In this document: positions 18,871-29,673 of the stretch, piece by piece | How the letters are laid out: the number at the start of each line of letters is the position of its first letter | How positions within the stretch are numbered: position 1 is the first letter of the stretch | Source: Betaproteobacteria bacterium | GTDB lineage: Bacteria; Pseudomonadota; Gammaproteobacteria; Burkholderiales; Casimicrobiaceae | Direction: 5' to 3' | DNA length: 64,000 nt | NCBI GenBank assembly: GCA_016716425.1 | Contig: JADJWJ010000011.1 | Coordinates: 86,642-150,641, forward strand | Translations under genes and position numbers: made by a program | Notes under the pieces: generated by a model | The model's database searches: none | What the model was told of the DNA's origin: nothing | What the model saw: the letters and a program-made list of their open reading frames with translations, nothing else

Positions 18871-19618
18871 TCAGCCGTGCGCCGCCCTTGCGCGCGCCGC
18901 GCGCGTCGCGTACAGGCAGATGCCCGCGGCCACCGACACGTTCAGGCTCTCGACACTCCCGGCGAGCGGGATGCCGACGATCCGGTCGCACGACTCCCGC
19001 GTCAGTCGGCGCAGGCCGCCGCCCTCGGCGCCCAGCACCCAGGCGACCGGGCCCGACAGGTCGGCGTCGACGAGGCTCTCGCCGCCTGCGTCCGCGCCCA
19101 GCAGCCAGACCCCGTGCGACTTCAACTCGCGCAGCGTGCGCGCGAGATTGGTCACCGCGATCACCGGGACCGTGTCGGCCGCGCCGCTCGCGGCCTTCGC
19201 CACCGTCGCGTTGACCCCCCACGGCGCGGTCCTTCGGCACGACCACCGCCTGCGCGCCGAACGCATCGGCGCTGCGCAGGCACGCGCCCAGGTTGTGCGG
19301 GTCGGTCACGCCGTCGAGCACGAGCAGCAGCGGCGGCTCGGCGACGGCGTCGAGCACGTCGTCGAGCGTGACGTAGGGCAGCGCGGCGTCGACGATCGCC
19401 ACGACGCCCTGGTGCCGGCCGTGGCCGGCGAACGCGTCGAGCCGCGCGTGGTCCACCGGGTGCACGGGCACGCGCGCCGCCGCCGCGCGCTCGATCAGGT
19501 CGACGAGGCGCGGATCGCGCCGCCCCGCCAGCACGTACAGGTCGTGGACGGCGTCCGGACGCTGGCGCAGGCGCGCGGTGACCGCGTGGAAGCCGATGAG
19601 GGCACGGGTGGCGGACAC
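18871..19618 (-). CDS. rlmB: 23S rRNA (guanosine-2'-O)-methyltransferase RlmB-like (frameshifted)
   Basis: This SpoU-family SAM-dependent methyltransferase 2'-O-methylates a guanosine in 23S rRNA (G2251 in E. coli). An N-terminal substrate-binding domain (ALIGFHAVTARLRQRP) is followed by the catalytic knot. It carries LLVLDGVTDPHNLGACLRSA, WVLGAEGGGLRRLT and PLAGSVESLNVSVAAGI, the three SpoU motifs. The frame breaks at a run of six C on the plus strand (19215-19220). Removing one base gives VVVPKDRAVGVNATVAK and a protein of 248 residues. A homopolymer indel is the classic form of sequencing error. The GTG start chosen gives VSATRALIGFHAV; it is plausible but has only a weak ribosome site. 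Confidence 0.88.
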
Positions 19619-19691
19619 TTCGAGGGTGGCGGACGGCGCGGGCGTGGAGGCTGTGCTAGTGTAGCGCGCGGCCCCGGGCCGGCCGCATCCC

Positions 19692-20396
19692 ATGCTCTAC
19701 GAAGACCTCCGCCACTTCCTCTACGCGTTGTTGCACGTGGTCGGCCGCCTGGTGCCGATCGTGATCTCGGACGGCAGCGCGCCGCTGTCCCTCGCGATGA
19801 CGCACGGCGCGGACGCCGCCGCGCGCCAGAGGCTCGCGGCGAAGGTAGCGCTCAACGCGTTCGTGCTGATCGTCGGGTCGCTCCTGTTCGGCGCGTTCGT
19901 GCTGAAGATCTTCGGCCTGTCGGTGCCGGTCGTGCAGGTCGCGGGGGGCGCCGTGCTGTGCGCGCTCGGCTGGAACATGCTCAACGAGGAAACGCCGCCG
20001 CCGGCGGAGGTCCCGACGGTCAGCGAGGACGTGGTGATCCTGAAGGCGTTCTATCCGCTGACGCTGCCGTTGACCGTCGACCCCGGCGCGATCGCCGTGG
20101 CGATCACGATCGGCGCCAACCACGCGCACGGCGTCGAGCGCATCGTGATCGGCCTCGTCGCGGGAATCGTCGGCACGGGGCTGATCGCCACGTGCGTCTG
20201 GCTCGCCTACCGCTACGCGCAGCGTGTCGCGCAGTGGCTCGGCCACTCGCGCGTGATGGTCGTGCTGCGGCTGTCCGCGTTCATCGTGCTGTGCATCGGC
20301 GTCGAGATCACGTGGAACGGCGTCAAGGCGCTCGCGTCCGAGCTTGCGTTCGCCCCACCCGCAGCCGCGACCAGGGCGCCGGAGAAGGCGCCGTGA
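19692..20396 (+). CDS. MarC-family inner-membrane protein, divergent copy
   Basis: This membrane protein of 234 residues with about six hydrophobic segments is related to MarC. Shared features with the next gene include AAKVALNAFVLI, VVQVAGGAVLCALGWNML, AFYPLTLPLTVDPGAIAVAITIG and VVLRLSAFIVLCIGVEI. In the first segment the usual NPxGxxP motif reads VISDGSAPLSLAMT, so a conserved loop is altered. The function of MarC proteins is not settled. It is divergent from rlmB, with 73 nt between them, and its stop overlaps the start of the second copy, so the two are translationally coupled. Confidence 0.85.
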   Translation: MLYEDLRHFLYALLHVVGRLVPIVISDGSAPLSLAMTHGADAAARQRLAAKVALNAFVLIVGSLLFGAFVLKIFGLSVPVVQVAGGAVLCALGWNMLNEETPPPAEVPTVSEDVVILKAFYPLTLPLTVDPGAIAVAITIGANHAHGVERIVIGLVAGIVGTGLIATCVWLAYRYAQRVAQWLGHSRVMVVLRLSAFIVLCIGVEITWNGVKALASELAFAPPAAATRAPEKAP

Positions 20397-21067
20397 GCGT
20401 CGATCCGGTCGACGTGCTGCAGGGCGTCCTGATCGTCGTCGGCGCGCTGCTGCCGATCGTCAACCCGCTCGGCAACGCGCCGTTCTTCCTGGCGCTGACA
20501 CAGGGCGCCACCGACGCCGAGCGCGGTGCGCTGGCCCGCAAGGTCGCGCTCAACTGCCTCGTGCTGCTGCTGGCGGCGCTGTTCTTCGGCGACAACGTGC
20601 TGGCGTTCTTCGGCGTCTCCGTGCCGGTCGTGCAGCTGGCCGGCGGACTCGTCGTGGCCGCCCTGGGCTGGCAGCTGCTCGGCGAGGCGGCCGATCAGGC
20701 GGACACCGCGCCCGCGCCGTCGGCGGCCGCCAGCGAAGCCCGCGCGTTCTATCCGCTGACCTTGCCGCTGACCGTCGGCCCCGGCTCGATCTCGGTGGCG
20801 ATCACGATCGGCGCCAATTTTCCGTCGACGATCCAGCCGTACCTCGCAGACGCCGCGGCGGCAGTGATCGGCGCGCTCGTCGTCTGCATCGCGACCTACG
20901 CGTGCTACCGGTACGCCGAAGCGATCGCGCGGCTGCTGGGCGCCGGCGGCACTGCCGTCGTGCTGCGGCTGTCCGCGTTCATCATGCTGTGCATCGGCGT
21001 GCAGGTGATGGTCAACGGCGGCGACGCGCTGTTCCACTTTTTGCCGGAGGCCACGCCCGGCCGCTGA
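20393..21067 (+). CDS. MarC-family inner-membrane protein, canonical copy
   Basis: This protein of 224 residues starts at a GTG overlapping the previous stop (GTGA). It contains the canonical motif IVNPLGNAPFFLALT, then ARKVALNCLVLLL, VVQLAGGLVVAALGWQLL, AFYPLTLPLTVGPGSISVAITIG and VVLRLSAFIMLCIGVQVMV. It is clearly homologous to the preceding gene, so the pair arose by duplication and may form a heteromeric complex. A role in transport or drug resistance is often annotated for MarC but is not supported by anything seen here. Confidence 0.9.
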   Translation: MSVDPVDVLQGVLIVVGALLPIVNPLGNAPFFLALTQGATDAERGALARKVALNCLVLLLAALFFGDNVLAFFGVSVPVVQLAGGLVVAALGWQLLGEAADQADTAPAPSAAASEARAFYPLTLPLTVGPGSISVAITIGANFPSTIQPYLADAAAAVIGALVVCIATYACYRYAEAIARLLGAGGTAVVLRLSAFIMLCIGVQVMVNGGDALFHFLPEATPGR

Positions 21068-21086
21068 GGCACGCCGGCGGCGAGCC

Positions 21087-21116
21087 TTGGCGAGCATCGA
21101 CGAATCCGGCTATAAT
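21087..21116 (+). promoter_or_regulatory. Promoter of the tRNA-Thr gene
   Basis: A -35 element TTGGCG and a perfect -10 TATAAT are separated by 18 nt and lie about 43 nt upstream of the tRNA. This is the strongest sigma-70-like promoter I see in this part of the window. Confidence 0.7.
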
Positions 21117-21158
21117 CGTGAGCTTCGCCGCACCCCGGTTCCGGGGGGCGCCCGATAC

Positions 21159-21234
21159 GCCGGTGTAGCTCAGTTGGTAGAGCAGCGCATTCGTAATGCG
21201 AAGGTCGGGGGTTCGACTCCCTCTACCGGCACCA
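21159..21234 (+). tRNA. tRNA-Thr (anticodon CGT), CCA encoded
   Basis: A full 76-nt cloverleaf is visible: acceptor GCCGGTG pairs with TACCGGC, the D arm is GCTC...GAGC, the anticodon loop TTCGTAA carries CGT at 21192-21194, the variable loop is AGGTC, and the T arm has GGGGG-TTCGACT-CCCTC. The 3' ACCA is encoded. The anticodon arm matches the E. coli tRNA-Thr(CGU) as I remember it. The next gene is convergent and starts to be covered 26 nt downstream. Confidence 0.97.
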
Positions 21235-21260
21235 ATTCCCAAGCCTGGCACGCCCCCGCG

Positions 21261-22732
21261 TTAATGCGGCCCGGACGCCGGAGCGTCCAGCGACTGCACG
21301 AGCCGCGCCAATTCGGCCCGCAGCACTTTGCCGTTCGCATTGCGCGGCAGCGCCGGGACCTGCACGATGACTTCGGGCGCGTAGCGGCCCAGCCGCTCCC
21401 GGCAGCGCACCTGCAAGGCCTGCACGTCCAGCGCCCCGGCGGGCACGACCGCCGCGCACAGGCGGGCGACGCGCGCGTCGTCGGCGACGCCGAACACCGC
21501 GACCTCGGTCAGGTCGGCGAGTTCCGCCAGCGCGGCTTCGACGGCCTGCGGATGCACCATGACCCCGCCGTGGTCGATCACGTCGTCGCTGCGCCCGACG
21601 ATCCGCAGCAGGCCGTCCGCCTCCAGTACCCCGACGTCTCCGGGGTACCCAGCCGCCGCGGAACACTTGCGCGCTGCCTTCCGGGTCGTCGACGTAGGCG
21701 GTGGCCGCGAACTCGCTGCGGATGCGCACGTGCCCCTCGCCGCCGGTTGCCACCGGCCGGTCCGCGTCGTCGACGATCTCGACGGCAACGCCGAGGTACG
21801 GATAGCCCGCGGCGCCGCGCTTGCCGACCACGCGCGCAAGCGGTGCCGAGGCGACCGCTCCGGTCTCGCTCGTGCCGTAGGCAACGACGATGTTCCGGCA
21901 CAGCCTCTGTTGCGCAAGGGCGGCCACGCCGGCCGGCAGCGCGCCTCCGCCCACCTCGAGCACCTCGAGCCCAGCGATGGGCGCGTTGCGGTCCAGCGCC
22001 TCGGCCATCCGCTGCACGACGATGGGGGATGCGACGAGCCACGTGACGCCGGAAGTCGCGACGCGCGCGGCGATCGAGTCCAGGTCGAGCCCCAGTTGCA
22101 CGACGGTGCCGCCGCCCCACAGCACGCGCAGCACGGTCGAAAAGCCGAACCAGGAGCCCGGCGCGACGAGGCACGCCTGCCGCGTCGCGACCGGCCCGCG
22201 CGTGCCCGCCAGAGGCGAGAGCGTCAGCGCGCGCAGTGCGAGTCGGCGCAGCGCGAGGTCGTGACTGACCGGCGTGTAGCGCGGCCCGCCGGTCGTTCCC
22301 GACGTCGGGCAGTGCATGAGGACGGCGTGTGCGTCCGGAGCTAGCGGCATCGGCATCGGTATCGGCTGCGGCTCGGCACCGGCGTCCGGCATTGAATCCG
22401 CCAGGGCCAGCACGCGCGGGTACGCGGCCGCGCGCGCGTCGTCACCGTCGACGAGTGCGACCTGCGCGCGCCGCCCGGCCGGCATCTCCGGCGCGAACGC
22501 GACGCCAAGTCGCGCCAACGCGAGCGCGGCCACGCAGAAGCGCAGCGGGATGCGCACGAACAGCGCCACCGTGTCGCCGGGCCCGATGCCTGCCGCGCGC
22601 AGCCGGAACGCCAGCGCGTCCACCGTGCGCTCGAACGCCGCATAGGTGAACACCACGCCGTCGGGGCGCACCCCACGCGACCGCGTCCGGTGCGACCCGC
22701 GCGTGACGGCGCAACGGCTCGGTGGCGTTCAC
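21261..22732 (-). CDS. AMP-dependent acyl-CoA synthetase/ligase-like enzyme (two frameshifts)
   Basis: This adenylate-forming enzyme activates a carboxylic acid with ATP and probably loads it on CoA or a carrier. Landmarks are the P-loop PTSGTTGGPR, the YGTSETGAVAS motif, and the C-terminal hinge (IVGRSDDVIDHGG) and NANGKVLRAELARL with the catalytic lysine. The GTG start overlaps an apparent upstream TGA but has GAGGAGGA seven bases before it. Two extra bases near 22673 (GGGG) and 21650 (GGG) break the frame; removing them gives 489 residues. A putative substrate is not evident. It follows the large FAD oxidoreductase gene closely. Confidence 0.8.
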
Positions 22733-22751
22733 TGCGCGGTCCTCCTCGGGT

Positions 22752-25700
22752 TCACGCGGCCTCGTTGCCGCCGGCACGCAGCGCGTGCGCGATCCACTGC
22801 GCGGTGAGCTTCTCCTGCACGGCGTTCTGTCCGAGGGCGCGCGTCGAGCGCGGCGAAGTCGACGCGGTCGAGCGGCTGGTCCTGGTTGAAGCAGGAGAAC
22901 ACGTAGGCCACCTTGCCGGTGGCGGGGTCCTTGTGCGGTTGCAGGCACTGCGCGCAGATCTCCTTCATCATGCACTGCATCGGCGAGTTGATCGAGCCGA
23001 TCGCCCGGTGCGACGGCTTGAGGAACGGTGCCAGCACGCCGTGCCGCGCGCGCGCGACCGCCGCCATCATCCGGTCGGAGCCGATCGCGATGATGCGGTC
23101 GCAGTCGGCGAACGGGATCGGCTGCGCGCCCAGCGTGCCGGACGCGTACGCGTGCATCGCCTCCACGATGTTGCCGACGAACGCGCGATCCTGCGGTCGC
23201 TGCGCGGCGAACCCCGGCGCCTCGTCGCAGCACCAGACGATGGCGTCCGCCGCCGCCTCGAGGTCGGCCACCTTGTAGCGGTCGCCGTGCTTCTTGTAGC
23301 CGGCGAAGTACAGGACCCGCGAGCCCGCGCGCCGAAACGCCAGACCGATCGAGAACAGCACGGCGTTGCCCAGGCCCCCGCCGGCGAGCACGACCGTCTC
23401 GCCGGGCTCGATCTCGGTGGGCGCGCCGGTGGGCCCCATCAGGACGACCGGTTCGCCAGGCCGCAACTGCGCGCACAGGTCGGACGAGCCGCCCATCTCC
23501 AGCACGATCGTCGACACGAGGCCGCGCTCGCGGTCGACCCACGCGCCGGTGAGCGCCAGGCCCTCCATCGCGAGTCGCGTGCCGGCGCGCACCGGCGCCA
23601 GCGTCTCGTAATTCTGCAGCCGGTAGAACTGGCCGGGCTCGAACTGCGCCGCGGCCGCCGGCGCGCGCACCACGACCTCGACGATGTTCGGGGTCAGGCG
23701 CTCAACCCGCTCGACCGTGGCCCGCAACAGCCGGTCGAGCGCGGCGTAGAAGGCGGCGTCCGTGGCCGTCGAGGCCGGCGCGACCTTCGCGAGCATCCGC
23801 GACACGATCGGGTAGCCCTGCTTGGCGCTCGCCATCGCCTTCACGACGTTGCCGAAGTACGACGGGTGCAGGTCGCCGAAGAAGCTCGTCGCGCGGCCGT
23901 CCGGCAGGATGTCGGTCAGCACGGCCGGCTGCGCCGGCTTGGCGAGCCCGCGCAGCACGGACACCGGCTTCCCGTCCTCGTCCAGCACGCGGAAGTACTT
24001 GCCGTCGAGGTGGAAGTGGGCGGCGTCCTCGCGCACGAGCACCGTGTTGGGCTGGGTGCCGGCTGCGATCAGGATCGTGCGCGCGGGCAGCGTCGCGCGG
24101 CCGGCCTCGTGCCAGACACCGTCGCCGTCGTCGTGCTGCACCGAGACGGCGAGTGCGGTGGCGGCCCCTTGCGCGTCGACCTCGATCGCGCGCGGCGTCA
24201 AGCCCTCCGCGAAACGGATGCCCTCCTCCAGCGCCTTCTCGACCTCTTCGTGGTTCAGCGTGTACGCCGGGCTGTCGATCAGCCGGCGCCGGTAGGCGAT
24301 GGTGGCGCCGCCCCACGTCTGCAGCATCTCGACGATGCGGGGGCCCGGCCCTCGCGCGGCGCCGCCGCGCGCCTCGCGCAGCATTCGCGCGTGCGCGATG
24401 AACTCGGCGGCGATCGCGCGCTCCTCCGGCGGCCACGCGGCGCTCGACCGCGTCGCGGCCGCGCTCGGCGCACAGCGACTCGTGGCGCGCGAGGAACTTC
24501 TCGACCTGCACCGGGTAGTACGCGAGCGCCTCGGTGGCCGCGTCGATCGCGGTCAGGCCGCCGCCCACGACGACTACCGGCAGCCGCAGCTGCATGTTCG
24601 CAATGGAGTCGCGCTTGGCGGCACCGGTGAGCTGCAGCGCCATCAGGAAGTCGGAGGCCGTGCGCACGCCGCTCGCGAGCCCGTTCGGCAGCTCGAGGAC
24701 CGTCGGCCTGCCGGCGCCGGTGGCGAGCGCGATGTGGTCGAAGCCGAGCGCGAACGCGCCGGCGTCGTCGAGCGTGCCGCCGAAGCGCACGCCACCGTAC
24801 AGCGCGAAGCGGTCGCGCCGCCCGAGCAGCAGGCGGATCACTTTGAGGAAGTTCTTGTCCCAGCGCACGGTGATGCCGTATTCGGCAACCCCGCCGAAGC
24901 CCGCCATGACGCGGTCGCCGAGCGGCTCGAACAGCGCTGCGAGGTCGCGCACGGGTTCGAGCGGCACCCGCGCGCCCGCGATCGTGATGCCCGCCAGCGA
25001 CGGCGGCAGCGGCTCGATCTTGAGCCCGTCGATGCCGACGACCGTGTGGCCGTCGTTGACCAGGTGGTGCGCGAGCGTGAAGCCGGCCGGCCCCATGCCG
25101 ACGATCAGCACGCGACGTCCCGTGCGCGGGCGCGGCAGCGGACGCCGGACGTCCAGCGGATTCCAGCGTGTCAGCAGCGAGTAGACCTCGAAGCCCCACG
25201 GCAGCGCGAGCACGTCCCGAGGAGCCGCGTCTCCGACTGCGGAATGTCCACCGGATCCGTCTTCTGGTAGATGCACGCCTTCATGCAGTCGTTGCAGATC
25301 CGGTGCCCGGTCGCCGCCACCATCGGGTTGTCCACAGATCATCGCGAGCGCGCCGACCGCGACACCTTCCGCGCGCAGCTTGTGGAACTCCGACACGCGC
25401 TCCTCCAGCGGGCAGCCGGCCAGCGGGACGTGGAACGGCGATTTCCTGAACGGCGCCTCGCCCGGATTCGGCTTCTTCTCCGGCAACCCGCGCGCGCACG
25501 AGTCCTTGCCCTGCTCGTGGCACCAGATGCAGTAGTGCGCCTGGTCGAGACCGCCGGTGAGGTCGGTGCCGGGGTCGGTGAGTGCGAAGCCGTCGCGTTC
25601 GCGCAGCGCGTGGTCGGGCGGCAGTTTCACGCCGTCACGCCGTCGCGCGTCTCCGCCGCGAGCGGCACCAGTTTCCCGAAGTCGAGCTTGCGCGGCGCCC

Positions 25701-26260
25701 GGAACAGAACGCCGCCGCGGTGTGCGGCGCGCCCGCCGGCGTGCGCGGCCCACGCCGCATAGCGCAGCGCGACGTCGAGCGCGGCCGCGTGCGCGGTCTC
25801 GTCGGCGAGCCACGATGTCACGGCCCGCGCGAAGCCGAGCTCGGAGAACGGTGCGCCCAGCGCCGCGCCTCCAGTTGCGCGCGCAGCGCGGCGCCGTCGA
25901 ACGCCGCGGCGGCGTCCGCCTTGTGCGCGTTCATCGCCTTGCGCTGGACGAACTGCCGCTTGACCGCGTAGAGGGGCGCCAGTTCGTGATGGCGCGCCGC
26001 GAGCGCACGCACCTCGGGCCCGATGCCGAACAGCGCGGCGAGAAAATCTTCCAGGTGGGGGCGCCAGCGCGAGCAGCAGCGCCGACTCGTCCTTCGCGGC
26101 CAGCGACGCCGGTGGCGCGCGCGGCCGCCAGGCGCTCGGCGAGCACGGCGTCGACGGCGGCGAGGTGCGCGACGAAGAGCGCGTCGATGCGGCGCGCGCC
26201 GTCTTCCGAGTACAGATCGGCGAAGGCTAGGCCGTGGGCGAGGGTCAGGGGACGCGACAT
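22752..26260 (-). pseudogene. Giant FAD/Fe-S pyridine-nucleotide oxidoreductase (GltD-like plus FNR-like), broken by eight frameshifts
   Basis: When eight frame breaks are corrected this is a single protein of about 1165 residues. The order is: an N-terminal helical domain (MSRPLTLAHGLAFADLY...); a cysteine-rich segment (CIWCHEQGKDSC, CPLEERVSEFH, CNDCMKACIYQ) likely to bind Fe-S; a GltD-type FAD domain (LIVGMGPAGFTLAHHL) with a second Rossmann motif (VVVGGGLTAIDAATEA); and a C-terminal ferredoxin-reductase/PyrK-like module (GQFYRLQNYE, GGGLGNAVLFSIG, CMMKEICAQC). Breaks lie near 26115, 26057-26061, 25858, 25627-25640 (an 8-bp tandem duplication), 25334, 25217, 24440 and 22836. The product would move electrons between NAD(P)H and an unknown partner. 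It is either a decayed gene or a poorly sequenced one. I favour sequence error because each segment is well conserved. Confidence 0.75.
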
Positions 26261-26462
26261 GGAACCCGGGGCGCGCAGCGACGCGGGCGGCCGGACCAAA
26301 GCCCGTTATTCTAACCGCTTCGTCGCGCCGGCCGCTGCGTGCGCAGCGCATATGCATGGCGCCGACCGGACGTGCGCCGCCGGTGGTTCATAATGCACGG
26401 TCAACGCCGCCCGGCCGCCGGACGTTGTGGCCGGTGTGGCGGACCATCCCGCTGGAGATCCC

Positions 26463-27654
26463 ATGTTCGCGCTTCGCTTCGCCCTCCTGCCGACCCTGGC
26501 CATCGCCATCGTCCTGCCCGCCGCGGCGCAGACGGTCAAGCTGGGCGAGCTCAACAGCTACAAGGTGTTCCCCGCCTTCCTCGAGCCGTACCGGAAGGGC
26601 ATGGAACTCGCGGTCGACGAGGTCAACGCCGCCGGCGGCAGTGCTCGGCCGCAAGCTCGAGATCGTGATCCGCGACGACAACGGCACGCCGGGCGACGCC
26701 GTGCGCGTCGCGGAGGAGCTGGTGTCGCGCGAGAAGGTCGTCATGCTGCTCGGGACGTTTCCGTCGAACGTCGGGCTTGCCGTCGCCGACTTCGCCAAGC
26801 AGCGCAAGGTCCCGTTCCTCGCCGCCGAGCCGCTGACCGACAAGATCGTCTGGGAGAACGGCAACAGGTACACGTACCGGCTGCGCGCATCGACGTACAT
26901 GCAGACCGCGATGCTCGTGCCCGAGGCCGCCAAGCTCGGCAGGAAGCGCTGGGCCATCGTGTACCCCAACTACGAGTACGGACAGGCAGCCACCGCCGCG
27001 TTCAAGAAGCAGATGAACGCCGCGCAGCCCGGCGGGCTGGTGTTCATCGAGCAGGCGGTGCCGCTCGGCAAGATCGACCCCGGACCGGTCGTGCAGGCGC
27101 TGCTCGACGCGCAGCCCGACGCGATCTTCTCGTCGCTGTTCGGCGCCGACCTCGCCCGCTTCGTCCGCGAGGGCCAACTGCGCGGCCTGTTCAAGGATCG
27201 GCCGGTGTTCAACCTGTTGGGCGGCGAGCCCGAGTACCTCGACCCGTTGAAGGACGAGGCGCCAGTCGGCTGGTACGTGACCGGCTACCCGTGGTACGCG
27301 ATCGACACCCCGGAGCACAAGCGCTTCCGCAGCGCGTACCAGGCGCGGTTCAACGACTATCCGCGGCTGGGTTCGGTCGTCGGCTACAGCACGGTGATCG
27401 CCGCGGCGGCGGCGCTGAAGAAGGCCGGGTCCACCGATCCGGAGAAACTCGTCGCCGCGCTGTCGGGCCTCGCGTTTAGCTCGCCGTTCGGCAACGTGAC
27501 GTTCCGCCCGCTCGACCACCAGTCGACGATGGGCGCGTACGTCGGCCGCACGGCGGTGAAGGACGGCCGTGGCGTGATGGTCGACTGGCGCTACGCGGAC
27601 GGCAAGGACTACCTGCCCCCCGACGAGGTCGTGCGCACGCTGCGCCCGCAATGA
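26463..27654 (+). CDS. Branched-chain amino-acid-type ABC transporter binding protein (frameshifted)
   Basis: This periplasmic type I binding protein (LivJ/K or amide/urea class) has about 396 residues once one extra base near 26640 is removed. A signal peptide (MFALRFALLPTLAIAIVLPAAAQ) precedes VKLGELNSYKVFPAF. Further on are KLEIVIRDDNGTPGDAVRVAEEL, LGTFPSNVGLAVADFA, YEYGQAATAAFKKQ and the fold-typical VVGYSTVIAAAAALKKAG. It is followed by the fused permease and LivG, so it delivers their substrate. A CATAAT string about 70 nt upstream is a possible -10. The ligand cannot be predicted; small amino acids, amides or aromatic acids are typical for the family. Confidence 0.87.
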
Positions 27655-27778
27655 CCGGTCGCCTCGCCGCAGCGGCGGCGGGGTGCGAGCGCACGCGCCG
27701 GGGCGCCGGCCGTTCCGTGTCAGAATCGGGGCCATCGATCGCCAGGGCCTGACCCTTCGTCGCGCCCGCCGCCGCCGC

Positions 27779-29673
27779 GTGACGCTTGCCTCGCTCCTGC
27801 TGCAACTGCTGAACGGCCTGTCGTCGGCCTCGGCGCTGTTCCTCGTCGCCGCCGGCCTGACGCTGATCTTCGGCGTCACGCGCATCGTCAACTTCGCGCA
27901 CGGCTCGCTCTACATGCTGGGCGCGTACTGCGCGTATGGCCTCACCCAGCTGCTCGCCGGCGCCTTCGGCCACGGCGGCGCGTCGTTCTGGCTCGCCGTC
28001 GTGCTCGCGGCGGTGGTCGTCGCCGCGATCGGTGCGCTGATCGAGGTCCTGCTGCTGAAGCGCCTGTATGCGGCGCCGGAGCTCCTGCAGCTCACGGCAA
28101 CGTTCGCCGTCGTGCTGATCGTGCGCGATGCCGCCCTTGCGATCTGGGGTGCAGAAGACCTGCTGGGCCGCGTGCGCCGGGCCTGGCTGGCACCGTAGAG
28201 ATACTCGGCCGCCCGATTCCGCAGTACGACCTCTTCCTGATCGCCGTCGGACCGCTGATGCTCGCCGCGCTGACGTGGCTGGTCACGCGCACGCGCTTCG
28301 GCATGCTGATCCGCGCGGCGTCGGAGAACCGCACGCTCGCCGCCGCGCTCGGCATCGACGACGCGCGCCTGTTCACCGCCGTGTTCGCGCTGGGTGCACT
28401 GCTCGCAGGGCTCGCCGGCGCGCTGCAGCTGCCGCGCGAGCCGGCCAACCTCGGCATGGACGTGGCGATCATCGCCGACGCGTTCGTCGTCACCGTCGTG
28501 GGCGGGCTGGGGTCGATCCCGGGCGCGTTCCTGGCGGCGCTGCTGATCGGCCTCACCAAGGCGCTGTGCATCGCGCTCGGCAACGTCGAGTACCTGGGCT
28601 TCTCCTTCGCCTTTCCGAAGCTGACGCTGGTGGCGGAGTTCGTCGTGATGGCGGTCGTGCTGGCGGTGAAGCCGCACGGGCTGCTCGGACGCGCGCCGGC
28701 CGCGCCGATGACCACGCCGCTGCCCGAGCAGCGCGAACTGGTCGTCGGGCCAGGACAGCGCGACGCGTGGGTCGCGGCCGCGCTGCTGGCCGCCCTGGTG
28801 GCGCTGCCGTGGGTTCGCGACGAGTACGCGGTGGTCCTCGCCACCGACGTCCTGATCGCGGCGCTGTTCGCCCTGTCCCTCCAGTTCCTGCTCGGCACCG
28901 GCGGGATGACGTCGTTCGGGCACGCGGCGTACTTCGGTACCGGCGCCTACTGCGCCGCGATCGCCGTCAAGGCCGGGGTGCCGATGCCCGCGGCGCTCGC
29001 GCTGGCGCCGCTGGGTGCGCTGGCCGCCGCCGTGGTGTTCGGCTGGTTCTGCGTGCGGCTGGCCGGCGTCTACCTCGCGATGCTGACACTCGCGTTCGCG
29101 CAGATCGTCTGGTCGATCGCGTACCAGTGGGACAGCGTGACCGGCGGCTCGAACGGACTCGTCGGCGTGTGGCCCGCCGAGTTCCTCGCCGACCGCACGC
29201 GCTACTTCTACCTGACGCTGGCCATCGTCGCGCTCGCGTACGCGGCGCTGGTGCGCATCGCGCGCTCGCCGTTCGGCTTCGCGCTGCGCGGCGCGCGTGA
29301 CTCGGCGCTGCGCGCCGGTGCGCTCGGCATCGACGTGCGCCGGACGCAGTGGGCCGGCTTCGCGCTCGCCGGCGCCTTCGCCGGCCTGGCCGGCGGCCTC
29401 TTCGCGTTCTCCAAGGGCAGCATCTCGCCCGAGTCGCTCGCGATTCCCCGCTCGGTGGACGTGCTGGTGACGGTGTTGCTGGGCGGCCTCAACGCGCTGT
29501 TCGGCCCCCTGCTCGGCGCCGCGGTCTTCACGTGGCTGTCCGACACGCTGGCGCGGTTCACCGACTACTGGCGCGCGCTGCTCGGCGCGCTGATCCTGCT
29601 CATCGTGCTGGTGTTTCCGGCCGGCATCGGCGGCGCGTTCGCCCGCCTCGTGCGCAAGCGGGGACCGGCATGA
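27779..29673 (+). CDS. livHM: Fused LivH-LivM branched-chain amino-acid-type permease (one frameshift)
   Basis: The N-terminal half is LivH-like (TLIFGVTRIVNFAHGSLYML, VVGGLGSIPGAFLAALLIG) and the C-terminal half LivM-like (GGMTSFGHAAYFGTGAYC, LRGARDSALRAGALGID, LLGGLNALFGPLLGAAVF). The two join without a stop around 28.69 kb (KPHGLLGRAPAAP), giving about 631 residues, the sum of two normal permeases. The start is a GTG giving VTLASLLLQLLNGLSSASALF. One base is missing near 28167, before RAPGLAGTVEILGRPIPQYD. Upstream of it the frame ends in an early stop. The stop TGA is the first codon of a dispersed repeat. It pairs with the upstream binding protein and the downstream LivG ATPase. Confidence 0.87.

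Noticed and set aside
21261..22732. The acyl-CoA synthetase as two or three separate genes
   Set aside because: The segments join in order with no missing motif when two single extra bases are removed.
22752..26260. The large FAD oxidoreductase as the missing QhpG
   Set aside because: QhpG is a single-component flavin monooxygenase, whereas this protein has GltD-like and FNR-like domains, is more than 14 kb from qhpA and lacks hydroxylase features.
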